NCBI GenBank assembly: GCA_949318235.1
Contig: OX439128.1
Coordinates: 49,258,432 to 49,322,431, forward strand
Source of the DNA: Ecdyonurus torrentis
Lineage: Eukaryota > Arthropoda > Insecta > Ephemeroptera > Heptageniidae
DNA: 64,000 nt
Direction: 5' to 3'
The translations under genes and the position numbers were made by a program. Below are positions 23,050 to 34,687 of this stretch, piece after piece; the first letter of the stretch is position 1; every line of letters begins with the position of its first letter. The notes under the pieces were generated by a model, which saw only the letters and a list, made by a program, of their open reading frames with translations, was not told where the DNA came from and did not search any database.

Positions 23050-26000
23050 CCCAATTGCAAGGGACCTAGAAAATTAACATTTCACAAAATCAAGAGAGCA
23101 ACCCTTGAATAATCATTACCCTGATAATAAGCTCATTGCTATCTCCCACTCCCCCTTTTGCTGTTGTTGTTTTTGTCCAATTACGGTATGTGTTTTACTA
23201 TCAAATATTTTAACTATCATTAGTTGGGGTATTTGTTTTTTGGGACCAATTTTAGAGTTCATGGCTTAATTAATTTCTAATGACCTGGTAAAGGTGTAAA
23301 ACAGTACAGAATTAATTAAAGTTATTGAATGCTAAATTGTAGATTAACATTTACCTTGTTTGGTATTCCTCCATTTTTCTTCACCAAGAGCTCAGCAACC
23401 ATATCTTGTAGACAGGTTGACATGAGGATTGCTTGCTCGCTGCAGATGGTCACCCATTGCAAGTGGTCCTTGGACATGAGATATTCAAATGACAGCTCCA
23501 GTCGTGGACCTGGTCCTTGTCCAGCTAGGACAGCACTCTGTTCTCCATTCTGCCAAAAAATACAGTTCTTACTACCCTGCTATAGACCAGCCATTATGAA
23601 GAATACCCAGTTTTTAATCTGGTAAAATGTGGTGGACCAGTTACTCAAGTGCCAAGTTAAAGACAAAAGGTTGTGATACAGCAAAAAATTAAAGTCACCT
23701 AAAGGTATTAGGAATCTTAAAACATTATAGTTTTCCTGGGCAGCATTAGGGATTTTAAGGCATTTAGGTGACCTTAAGTACTTCAATAAATCACAATTTT
23801 TTCCCTCAATTTGTGTAATTTTTTGACTTGGAGTTGATATCAAACTTACATGTAATGTAGTAATTCTCCAGCATCGCATCCGAGTTACTCTGAAATTTCC
23901 CTCTCGTACCACTTCTCCACAAACACTGTCACTGCTGCCACTACAGCTACTACCATCTGGAGTTGACAGTTGGATACGGAAGTTGAGTTCTCGATTACCA
24001 GCACTCACTGACACTCTTGTACCTTGTCGAGGATAGTCACACCAGCAAGGTTTGAACTGCATGAAGCCGTAGTATTTCAGACCTCGCACTGCTTCCAAGT
24101 ACTGAAATGTAAAGTGGAAAATATTTAGTTTCAAACTTCTGTAATATAAATTGATTCTAAAATAAAGGCCAAAAGTATTGAAGGGCTATTTTTTTTTTTT
24201 TTTTTTTTAGTTTTTTTTTTTTTTTTAGTTTTATTTTATGTACATCAAAGAAAAGGATCGGAGAAACTAACAAGCGCCTTAGCAAAGTGAAGAGAATTCC
24301 ATAGTTTAATGAAACTCTTGCTAACACTGAGATAATAAATATATTAGATAGCTTTCTGCACTAAACTCCAAGAGAAAATGGAGTGTGTGGACTGATCATT
24401 CATAATAATGCTGCTCGTAAACCCTGTTTTCTGCTACTAAAATGACGATCGGCTATGGTTAATCAAATGGAATGCGCATTTTTTGGTGCAAAAAGGGCTT
24501 ATGAACAGCACTAGTTTCTTTCCAAGTCTGTAAGGCCCAACAAAGGCATACCACACTCTTTTTTCTTTTGTAGTTTAGTGCCAAAAGCTATCTACATGTA
24601 TTTAGATTATTATTTGTGATATTTTCACTGAGCTATGGGACTCTCTTCACTTTGGTAAGGCCCTTGCTGGTTTCTTTTATTCTTTTGTTTCAAATTTATC
24701 ATATCCAATTACAATGGTTTTCTTTCCTTCATATCTCAGAGGACATTAGATTTGAACTAAGAAGGTAGAAAAAGTGCGACACAATATTATTGAGGGTAAA
24801 AAAGTACAAAGTGTTTATACAAGTATTTCCACTGAACCAATAAACAAACAGAGGAGAGGACATTAATGAAAATTAAAATGAATTCTATACCACACGACTA
24901 GATAATCCCAACAACTAATGATTTACTAAAAAAGAAATACGATTAAAAGTTACGTGCCTCTTGTTTTTCTCCCCTAGATTGCAAAGTAGATAACATTTGT
25001 CTAGTCTCCATGTCTGCCAGCACCCAGCCCCTCTCCACCTCTGCCACTGCTTGTGTGTACAGCAAGTTGAGAGCAACGCGGTCTTCACATAGACCTGCTT
25101 CCAGTCCAATGTCCCAGAAACTAAAAACATAAACAACTTTGATTAGCACTTGTTCTTTGTATCCTAGTCTTTGTGATTATCCCGACTATTGACAAGTAAG
25201 GAAATACTACCTACAAAGGAGTTGCTATTTGTTATCAATAATATCCACATCTGAAATAATATTATATGCATGCACAGTACATTTAATCTATGATGCCATA
25301 GTCCCCTTGCGAAGGTGAGTCAAGATGTTAATTTGGTTATGAGTTGTGGCTATATCTGCACTGCTTACTCATAGCAATGGTAACATACTTGCTTAAACAT
25401 GCTGAGATATCACCACTCAACATACCTATCAAGTGGGGTGGCTTTGGCCAAATATTCAAAAATTATTTACCCCCTAACTAAAGTTCATATAAATATGAAA
25501 CAAAAACCAAAAGATAGTGTAAAAATAAAGCCTTCCTTCAGATTTTGTTTTACATTTTTATGAGCTTTAGTTAGGGAACAAATGATAGTTCAAAATCTGG
25601 CCAAAGTCACCCAACTTAACAATACTAGTTGGTTATCAAGGCCAGCCACTCTATCAGATAATATCAATACTACAAAGTCAGCAGTGCTCCTCCTTAACTG
25701 GCTTTCTTTACTTGTCAGTAGATGGTGTATTCAGTAAAAGTGTAAAAATATTTATGTATGATAAATTTTCAGCAAAATCTTACCTTTTTCTTAGAACTAT
25801 CCTATGTGGACCTTCTAATGTTTTCCATGATATGTATGGAGATTCAAAATCTTGGAGCTTTTTAATCACTAAAATACAAAAACAATGTAAGTTATTGAAT
25901 ACATGTTTATGTGTCATATACATGACAAGTGCAATTTCTTTATTTTGCAAAGTATCAATAGTTGTGCGTTTATGTCATTCTGGGCGAAGTACTTGTCAGT

Positions 26001-26197
26001 TGTCAAAAAAAACAACAACAACAACAACAACAACTCTTGCCATGTATTAGAGTTAATAAAGTCTTGCCAAATATATCTGACTGATTATGTTAAAGTTTCT
26101 CCATATGTTTTTAACATTTAAAGCTATAACCGCTGCAGTCAGAATGATTTGGGAGGAGTATACTTATACATGACAAAATGTACAATAATGTACAGTT

Positions 26198-26228
<31 letters not shown>

Positions 26229-29200
26229 GTAGCTGGCAAGTGCATGGCCTACACTGCAAGTTTGTGACGACAAGTACTTGTCCCTAGAGTGGCATATAAG
26301 CACAAGTCTTGCAGTTGCTAATGTTCAGAAAGCTGTGTTAGCTGTGTTAAAGAATCAATAAAATTAATCAATAAAGAAACTGAAACTTCAATTTAGAAAA
26401 GTTTATGAGGGACGAGAAAAGTGCATTTTAAAATTACAATTTAAAAAGCTTTAAGGTAGCATTTACTCAAAACAAATGGATAAATTTATGAGATGGGATC
26501 TTCGTGCATACAACTATTGTGTCCCTTAACCTTTTTTTTTTTTTTTGTTTAATGGTTTAAAAAATTATAAAGTGTCAACTCTTGGACTTAATGATGTAAC
26601 AACAACCATATCTACAACTACAATAGAAATCGGAAAGCACTTTGCCTACTTTACACGCTTTCTTTCCAGTTTGTGAGGCTACTGGTTAAAAGATACAATG
26701 TGTGTATTAGGAATAAATATTCCATTCCCCCCCCCCCCCCCCCCCCCCAGGATGTAACTACTACACTCTTGTTTCATATATCGCCCTTGTTGGGTCCAAA
26801 GGGCATTTCAAGGTCGACTCACAAAAGGCGTACTTGCATTTTTATCCATTCCCACAAAGGGCGTACTTGCACTTGGTTTTACATGTTAAGCTTATGGCGG
26901 ATGCGCGCGCAGCATCGAAAGTAGCCAAATGCAAGTACCCCCTTTGGACGCAACAAGGGGTTATAATAGATTATTAGGCCACTCCTCCATTTCAAGCAGC
27001 ATTGCCACATTTCTAGTCATACCTGTGTATTATGAGATTTCATTTACATTGCAGGTAGACTGAAGTAGGCAACAGCTCGCAAGCATTGTTGCCTTTTTAC
27101 ACACCTGCTCGTCTTGTAAATGAGGTGTAGCAAAGGTAAATTGCAAACACTGCTTGAACTAGGGGAGTGGCCTAATAATCTATTTAGATATGGAACAGAG
27201 TATAGGATGAGTCAACATTGTCATAAAACAAGTGCTGTACTTACCAGACAAATCTCCGTTGTCTTCTCTGCGAATGAGAAACAAGGAGAAGTATTTGACA
27301 AGCTCAGGTGCCAAATGTATCTTCTGACACAAAGCCTACAACAAAACAGTCAATGATATGAGGTATTGCAAAGCAATTAGATTCATTAGAAAAATAGAAA
27401 TAGGCACACAGAAATACTAGGAAAAAGTGTGGAATTGGAGATGATAAGTAGGGCCTAACTGAAAGCAAATCAGTGCCTGAGTTGGAGGTAACAAGACCAC
27501 AATAAACTAATCAACATGGCAAAGTCAAGAGCTTTGCACAATGAGCCCGCCTAAATTGTCACTCTTGTCACTCTTATAATGAGGTAATCTTGAGTGAATT
27601 TGTAGCTGACCACAAAAACTTATGAAAAAAGAAAATCCTTTCAAACCCAGTCAAACTTAAATGCATGTAGCATTATAATGAGTGTATGTACTAGTCACTA
27701 GTATATAAATGACTAATAGCTTCTAGTACAAGGTACTCTTGCTACTATAAGCTAAGATAAGTATATTTAGATAGATACTGTATACCGCAAAAATAATATC
27801 CCCCTCTGTTCCCCATGCCCCTCTGCGTTGCCTAGCAATGGATGCTCCTGTACCTGTAATGTTAATCGAGTAATTTCAGAGCTTTCGTGCACCATCTCCA
27901 ATGATGTAGATCCATATTTAATGGTGCGTAGTTAAACTTCAATTCTTTGAATTTTATTTTATGTTGCACTTAGATTTTTAGAGTCTATGAAATTTAAATG
28001 AGAATTTATTAAAAAATGTTCCTTTTTCCATGAAGTTGCACGAGCAAGCTATAGTCATTCAATATTTTTAAACCATAAATTGAAGTGATAAAAAATTAAA
28101 AGCTTTATATGTCATAAATTTTTATATTGTAAAGTAATAATTTAGTGATATTTAGCTGACTAAAACTCTTGATTATAAATATTTATAATATAATTACTCA
28201 ACGAATCCCGTTGTTACGTTGCTGACCAGCTGTTTACGGTTTTGGGGGCGGAGTTTCTCTGTATTTTACCAATCTAAATATACGTATCTTACTATAAGCT
28301 ACAAGAGTTATGTAAATTTTCTCCTGGTTTAGAAATTATTGACTCTCTCACACTAACAAGTCCCTGATAGCTGAGAGCTAATAATCTCCAATTCCTCAAT
28401 TTTAACTACTCTAATGAATCTATAATGCAATGTGGGTAGATTTACCACATTACCCTCCCCCCCCCCCAAAAAAAAAAGTCAATAATCATAGTATTTTTTT
28501 TCTTTCTTGCTTATTTGTTAACATTAAATATTATTTAAAAGTATAATTTCAATTACATTTGTTAACTACCGTTAAGAACTCACCTCTAAGATCTGATTTG
28601 TGGGTGCTGTGGAAGACACTATGAGGGACAATTTTTGTCCACTCATCAAATACAAGTCAAGGTCCACTTGAGCATTAATCTCCTTGCTAGTTTCTATCTG
28701 AGCAGATATCAGGAAGCCCATGAACAGCTCACTGGTTGAGACACGCATATCTTGGCTCACTGAAATAAATACAATAAATTTTAATTTACTGACCAGAACA
28801 TTACATAATAACACAACACACAATCAATACAAACATCCCTCATTTCCACTCACAAATTATGTACATAACTTTGTGCTTATCTAGTGTAATATAGTCACCA
28901 AGTTTTCAGATTACATTTCATTTGTATAAGGCATATTTACATACTTTTTCAGAGTATATTTTTGTGACCAAAATTTATTAAGATTGTTAATCGCTATGTA
29001 TGTATTATTATTTGTAATTGCTGATTATTCAGAGCTATTGAATTTGCTATAAGATCAGAAAAGAGGAATGTTTTTGTATACAGCAAGGTGGGACACTTTG
29101 CCATCTCATATAGTTTAGAATCATGCATTAGAGGGTGAAAAATGGGGTGAAAAAGTCACCCCCAGGGCCAAAGTCATCCCAGTAGAAAAAGAAAAACAAA

Positions 29201-31186
29201 GTATAATCTAATATGTATTAAAGCCATACAACTAGCTAAGAAATCAATGAAGAAGAAAACTTAAAAAAAATAAAGATAAATATCAAAAAAAATATATATA
29301 TATCAGCAACCTACCTGCAAGAAAATATGTTCAAACATTTGACATTGATGTACACTGGTCCTGAATAAATCTGACCGCTTGCACTAAAGTTTACCCAATT
29401 GGAGAGATTGCCGCTTTGGTCAGATTTATTTGGGACCAGTTGTATATGTGTTGACATAACAGGTATCCTACTCACAAAGTTGAGGTGTATTACCAATGGA
29501 GGTTAAAAATGATGATTATTTTTATTATTATATAACATATAGCTGCAAACACATAAAAATGAGTCTTCTATCCCTCATTTAAATATTTTTTACCTTATAT
29601 AGTGTAGTAACTTAAAAAAAAAATGTGTGTGCAGTGTGCAATTTATTAAAGCAAACAACTTAAAAGTCGTATGTATTAGTAATCATAAGGCCCTGGGATT
29701 TCATACATAGTCGTTAGTTTTTTTATATCTGTGATAGCAAGATTTTCACCAAACTATGGGACTCTCTTCACAATGGTAAGGCCATTGCTGGTTTCTCCTA
29801 TCCTTTTCTTTCAAATTTATTATACCTAACCGTGATGGTTTATTTTCCTTAATATATCTCATATTTAAGAATTCTAAAGCTTTTACGTGATCTAATTACA
29901 ACTATAGTCCTGCAAAGCTAAAGGATGGGAAATTAGGTTAACAATTGACCCTATTCCACCTAATATTGATAACATCCATTGAAGAATACCATATGAATGC
30001 TTGGACCTAATTTATTTTCATGAAGTCTCATTTTTATGTATTTTGAACCTCAGAACGCAAATACAAAAAGTAAAACCGATACTGTATTAATAAGTTCCAT
30101 GCATTATGTACAGAATTTGATCAAGAGATGTTTGACCATATACAAGAGCACTATAATGTAGCCAGAATTTTATGAAGGGAGGGGCCCAGCCTATAGTGAT
30201 GGTGGGTAAAATTTTGAAAAATGACCCCCTTGCCCTTGCTTTTTTAGACCTGATGTGTGTGGGGGGATGCCCCCCCCCCCCCCAACCTGCATACGCCCTT
30301 ACAAGGGCATATATTATGGGGTCACTCTCTCGTGCGGGTCATTACTTTGTTCGGGGGTCTCTCAAAACTCACCACCTATTCGTTTAGTTCCAAAAATTTG
30401 TGACAAAGGTCACCACGTCCTTATGACCTCATAGATGGTTGTTTGACATTGATAGACCTACCAGGGACTGGGCAATGAGATCCGAACGAGAGAGCAGAAG
30501 TGCCATTTAAAATACATTGAACTTTAAGGCTGTTGCAATGTTAAAAAGTTCTTTGAATGAGAGGGTGATCCAATACCACTGTGTTCTAGATTATACTTTA
30601 AAAATATAATGTATGTATGTATGTACCTGTCTGTACATATTTCTCCAGACCAGCTCTCCTATGTTCAAGCTGTTTAGGTGACAAAGGTATTGGCCAAACA
30701 TGTTTAGGAGGGAAAGGTGGTAGTGTATCAGCAGCAGCAGGGCCCAACTCTCTTCGGAGCTGGTCATGTAAGTTGAGAAGTTGACGATATCTAACGGTGC
30801 AATGAAATGTTCCATTGATGTGAACGTTGTAGCCCTGAAAATAATTTAAATATTTATTAATACAAAATGTAAAAGTTATGTTAAGTAGAGCATGTGTGCA
30901 TTTCGATAAATTAGTATGGATACTCTGTACATATCATCATTATGTATGTTACATACAACATCGCAATATTTCGTTTTATTACGCCTACATACACGCCATT
31001 GCAAAATAAACAAATTATACATTTAGCATCTGCTACAATCATATACAATTTCAATAGAAGATAGCTACAAATATAAGTAGTTCAGATCAAATAAAGGATA
31101 AGAAAAAGGTATTTATTGACACCCACCATATACATGGACCCTCCATTGTCGGAGAATTCTTCAGTGTCAGGAATGGAAAAATGCAT
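21828..31186 (-). CDS. SNX17: Sorting nexin 17, PX-FERM endosomal cargo adaptor
   Basis: SNX17 binds PI3P on early endosomes and NPxY motifs of cargo such as integrins and LRP1, and hands them to Retriever for recycling. Ten exons (minus, 5' to 3'): 31127-31186, 30627-30834, 28584-28759, 27245-27335, 25784-25868, 24958-25120, 23850-24101, 23355-23549, 22766-22873, 21828-22046. They give 518 aa against 470 in human. The start is MHFSIPDTEEFSDNGGSMYM, as in the family. The PX domain (1 to about 110) keeps CTVRYRQLLNLHDQLRR and FPPK. A FERM-like module spans about 115-395, with YFSLFLIR, ALNLLYTQAVAEVERGW, KYYGF, FRVTRMRCWR (Trp339, matching the cargo-binding Trp of human SNX17) and LELSFEYLMSKD. 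A Ser-rich linker leads to the tail ending AFEGIGDEDL. Intron 6 needs a GC donor (GAG|GCACGT); all others are GT-AG. Gly/Ser insertions near 318-332 and the longer tail explain the extra length. It is divergent with VPS26C. Confidence 0.97.
22111..22153. repeat. A(n)G(n) homopolymer junction in SNX17 intron 9
   Basis: About 21 A followed directly by about 22 G on the plus strand, just beyond exon 10 (it is a C-run then T-run on the sense strand, so it extends the pyrimidine stretch upstream of the acceptor). Confidence 0.9.
23012..23049. repeat. Poly(T) run in SNX17 intron 8
   Basis: About 38 consecutive T on the plus strand (poly(A) on the sense strand of SNX17), one of the longest homopolymers in the window. 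Confidence 0.9.
24240..24725. mobile_element. Long-TIR MITE (family N) in SNX17 intron 6, host of a nested copy
   Basis: AAAAGGATCGGAGAAACTAA and GCAAAGTGAAGAGAATTCCA on the left are answered inverted on the right by GGGACTCTCTTCACTTTGGT and GCTGGTTTCTTTTATTCTTT. The arms are about 100 bp each. A family A MITE is inserted in the interior. Single-arm relatives lie at about 29700-29850 and 34150-34320. Confidence 0.7.
24410..24509 (+). mobile_element. Palindromic MITE, family A copy 4 (nested)
   Basis: GCTGCTCGTAAACCCTGTTT with the family interior ATGACGATCGGCTATGG and an eroded right end GGGCTTATGAACAGC. It lies within the family N element in SNX17 intron 6. Confidence 0.8.
25431..25622. mobile_element. 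~190-bp MITE in SNX17 intron 5 region
   Basis: GGGTGGCTTTGGCCAAATA and ACCCCCTAACTAAAGTTCAT on the left pair with inverted ATGAGCTTTAGTTAGGGAAC and TGGCCAAAGTCACCCAACTT on the right. It lies between SNX17 exons 5 and 6. Confidence 0.7.
26727..26748. repeat. Poly(C) run in SNX17 intron 4
   Basis: About 22 consecutive C, unusual in such AT-rich DNA. Confidence 0.9.
26784..26960. mobile_element. MITE with CCCTTGTTGGGTCCAAAGGG ends
   Basis: CCCTTGTTGGGTCCAAAGGG is answered by inverted CCCTTTGGACGCAACAAGGG. The left arm holds two copies of AAAGGCGTACTTGCA / AAGGGCGTACTTGCA. The next element begins only a few bases downstream. Confidence 0.7.
26965..27185. mobile_element. ~220-bp MITE abutting the previous one
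   Basis: AATAGATTATTAGGCCACTC at the left and GAGTGGCCTAATAATCTATT at the right are perfect inverted repeats. Its right end is 60 bp from the SNX17 exon 4 donor. Confidence 0.8.
29351..29445. mobile_element. ~95-bp MITE in SNX17 intron 2
   Basis: ACTGGTCCTGAATAAATCTG and ACC on the left; GGTCAGATTTATTTGGGACC and AGT inverted on the right. Short interior without coding capacity. Confidence 0.7.
29700..29850. repeat. Solo arm of family N element in SNX17 intron 2
   Basis: ATGGGACTCTCTTCACAATG, GGTAAGGCCATTGCTGG and TCCTTTTCTTTCAAATTTAT match the right arm of the element at 24240-24725. No left arm is present. Confidence 0.55.
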
Positions 31187-31231
31187 TGTATGACTTACTA
31201 ATCGTTCACATATCATACAATGATTTGATAA

Positions 31232-31253
31232 AACGTCACTGTAACGTCACTGT
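31232..31253. promoter_or_regulatory. Tandem ACGTCAC half-site repeat
   Basis: AACGTCACTGT followed immediately by AACGTCACTGT, about 45-65 bp upstream of the SNX17 start codon. ACGTCA is the CREB/ATF half site. Function is inferred only. Confidence 0.4.
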
Positions 31254-31430
31254 CTTGTGAATAAATCTAGGGCTCTTGATAAAAAAAAAATAATAAAAAT
31301 TAAATCCCTTTCATTCTGCTGCCCAACTTGACAAGAAGGGGGCGGGGAACTAAACTGTTGAAAAGAGAAAGAGGGGGAGTGGGGATTTCTCGGGATTTCT
31401 CCTCTTTTCCTCCTTTCTCCTCACGTGACT

Positions 31431-31438
31431 TCTTAGCG
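31431..31438. promoter_or_regulatory. CLEAR-like E-box TCACGTGA
   Basis: CTCACGTGAC matches nine of ten positions of the CLEAR element (GTCACGTGAC) bound by MITF/TFE-family factors that control lysosome and endosome genes. It is 245 bp upstream of the SNX17 start and 415 bp upstream of the VPS26C start. The word is palindromic and could serve both genes. Confidence 0.45.
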
Positions 31439-31852
31439 CGTAAATTTTAAATTTACCCCACACCATTCACACTTTGTTTTTTTTATTTATTTTACGGCTT
31501 CTTGTTTTGAAAAATAAAAAATATATAGCTTCAATTTATAAAATGTCCTAATATTTTATTGTCACATTTTATTTATTTTCATCACAATCATTTTATATTC
31601 CTCATTTTGTTGTTTTGCCTTTGCCATGAAACTAGGGGGCGTGCCACACCCGTCAGCTGGTAAAGGTAAACAAAAATCAAAATATTATAATTTTCTCATT
31701 GTTTTTGTTGTTGTTTACATTTTATCTTTAATTAACTTGAATTACATAAAAGTTACGATTCCTTAAATAATAATAATTCAATCTTTCATAATCGTAAGCA
31801 TTTGCTTCTCTGAGAATAAACAAAACTTTGATAATTGCATCTTTGGGGAACC

Positions 31853-34649
31853 ATGTCGAATATTGTTTTAGACGTTCGTGTGAAGAAAGCAAACAAAGTT
31901 TATAGAGAAGGTGTAAGTATAAAATACTATATTTACACAAGGGAAAAATCTGAAGTACAGTACATATTTATTTATCCTTTTTATTTTACTTTTCAGGAAA
32001 TCATCAGTGGAGTAGTTGTGATTTCATCTCCGACAGATGTAAGACATGATGGTATTTCATTATTAGCTGAGGGAACTGTCAGCCTACAACTAAGCTCAAA
32101 GAATGTGGGCATCTTTGAAGCATTTTATAATTCAGTAAAAGTAAGTATAACCCTAACTGAACCACATTCCAACTTTCAGTTAATGGTACAGCTCTGCTCT
32201 GGCCACTAGTTTAAGAACAGGGCAGTGGCGGCCGCTTTGTTATCTCATAAAGATATGTAGCATAGTGTGGCTGCAGGTTGCCTATGCAAATCGTTCGGGA
32301 ACTTTTGGCCAGAGCTGTACATACCTGTTAAACTCAAGAAATTTACCATCAATGGTAGCAGGTATGTACGTCCCATCGTACCTTTAGAATTGTTGGTAAA
32401 TCCTTAAGTACACATGGTTTTAAAACTGATGGACACCAATGGATACTGAGTAGACAAGACTTCTAGCTTTCTATCCATACGATGGATACTAACTATTAAG
32501 CTGACTTATTTATTTCTAACTTTTTGCATAACATAAATTGAAACATTTTATCAGAATATTTGAAAATACACACCTATATTTGTTATTGGCTCATTAAATA
32601 ATATAATAATTTTAGTTAAAACATAATTTATTTTATTTTTATTGTTGTAGTAGTATGAAATATATTATTACAGTTTTATAATAATTTTGTAACATTTGTC
32701 CTCAGCCTGTGACTCTAATGTCATGCCTACTCGAAGTAGCAGCACCAGGAAAATTACCAGCTGGTCAAACTGATATTCCATTTGAGTTCCCATTACAAGC
32801 TCGTGGTAACAGACCATTATATGAGACATACCATGGAGTTTTTGTCAGCGTTCAATATACACTCAAATGTGAATTAAAACGTAGTTTCTTGGCTAAAGAT
32901 GTCTTCAAAGTATCCGAATTTATAGTGGAATATAAAGTAAGACAGTATAGAAATAATTTCCTCTTAAATACTGTATATCAATGTTGTTGCGAACAATATG
33001 TGTAACTCGTTTTTTGTCACGTGAAGCAAAATGTCTATCTTGTTTTTTATCACGCATTTTTTGTAAGTCGAGCGCCATCTTCATTACGTTTGGAAATGAC
33101 ACACATTTTGCTTAGCTTGACAAAAAACAAGATACGCATATTGCTAAACATGACAGATAACGAGATAGACATTTTTCTTCGCGTGACAAAAAACGAGTTA
33201 CACATATTGCTTGCAACAACATCAATATCTCTAATTTCTTTGTATCTACTTTTCAGGAAGCTATTTGTGTTAAAGCAGAAGTAAAACCAGTTCAATTTAC
33301 TATCTCACCTGAATCTCTACAAAATGTTAAGGATCGTATGCACATTCCTCGTTTTAAAATTATTGGTCACTTGGATTCAACTGTATGTTGTCTAACAAAA
33401 CCATTCACAGGAGAGGTAAGATGATAAAAATAGCCACACGTGATCTTTGAACTCAATCAGTTACAAAAATACTTTGTTTTAGTTGGTGGTCCAGCACTCG
33501 GAAGTCCCAATTAAATCTGTTGAACTTCAACTTGTACGTGTTGAAACATGTGGCTGTGCAGAGGGTTACTCAAGAGATTGTGAGTCAAATTTAATTATAA
33601 TAAAATCAAGAGACACAATAAATCAAACACACAAGAGAGCACGAAAAGTCTGTAAAGTAGGCAATTCGTGGTCACTCTGATGTCAGAGTGGCCGCAATGC
33701 ATAAGAAATTGTAGTGCAAGTTGCATAAGTTGACATTTCTCATGTCGATCTTGTTGCGAAAAATATACCTATCTCGTTTTTTTGTCAGTGGAAGCAAAAG
33801 GCCTATCTCGTATTTTGTCAGTGGAAGCAAAAGGCCTATCTCGTATTTTGTCAGTGGAAGCAAAAGGTCTATCTCGAGCGCCATCTACATAACGTTCGGG
33901 AACGAGATAGGCCTTTTGCTTCTACTGACAAAATACGAGATAGGCCTTTTGCTTCCACTGACAAAATAAGAGATAGGCTTTTGGCTTCCACTGACAAAAA
34001 ACGAGATAGGCCTTTTTCTTGCAACAAGATCGATGTGTCGTTTTGACATTGCAATTGAATTTTGGGTCAAAATAAATAAATATATTTTTACAAATCCCAT
34101 TTTGTGTTTAATAAATTAAAAAGGCATGTTTCTAGTCCTGAAGAGGGGCTTTAAATGATAAATTTGAAAGAAGAGGTTGGGAGAAAACTAGCAAGTGCAT
34201 CATTACCATAGTGAAGAGAGTCCTATAGTTCAGTGAAAATCTTTCTAGCAGAGAGATAAAAAAACTAACACATATTGGATAGCTTTTGACACTAAACTCC
34301 AACAGAAATGGAGTATGTGTGTGTGCGTTTTAGAGACTTGTTAGAGTACATTGAATTGCTTTTTTAATTCAACATTCTCTAATCGTTCTACCATTTCTTT
34401 CATATGTAGGCCTATTTATTATTAATTTTTTTAACATTTACGTATGTATATCAACTGGGATATTTTTTCCTCAAGTTAATAAAACATTACCGGTAGGCAT
34501 ATAAAAAAAAAAAAGAAGAAGAAAAAAAAAAAACTACATTCAGGTTGAAATAATAATTATTTCATTTCATTTTTCTCCACATGATTGCTATGTGCAAATA
34601 GTCGTAACAAAATGTGGTATATTCAATGACATACATAGATATGTGATAG

Positions 34650-34687
<38 letters not shown>

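Larger units (their letters stand above)
31187..31852. promoter_or_regulatory. Divergent SNX17/VPS26C promoter region
   Basis: The 666 bp between the two start codons must hold both 5' UTRs and both core promoters unless non-coding first exons lie elsewhere. It is less AT-rich than its surroundings (31320-31440). It contains a duplicated TAACGTCACTG word near the SNX17 side, a purine/pyrimidine-rich block with GGGGGCGGGG at about 31338, a TCACGTGA E-box at 31431-31438 and a GGGGGCGTGCC block near 31635. No MITE is seen inside it, unlike the neighbouring introns. Transcription start sites cannot be read from sequence alone. Confidence 0.7.

Noticed and set aside
23580..24134. 184-codon ORF on the minus strand taken as one gene
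   Set aside because: Only 23850-24101 is SNX17 exon 7; the rest runs past a good GTAAGT donor and upstream past the acceptor.
29311..29496. 61-codon ORF on the minus strand as an SNX17 exon
   Set aside because: It lies in a MITE, has no homology to SNX17, and exon 2 joins exon 3 in frame without it.
30150..30310. Possible transposon end (GTAGCCAGAATTTTATGAAG with poly(C))
   Set aside because: It resembles 20288-20345 weakly, but no boundary or inverted partner could be fixed.
33744..34036. CRISPR-like array
   Set aside because: The units are tandem without unique spacers and occur inverted in a MITE of a eukaryotic genome.
33672..34100. Repetitive ORFs with KRPISYFVSGS-type units on both strands
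   Set aside because: Translations of the 33-bp subrepeats of the family C MITE.
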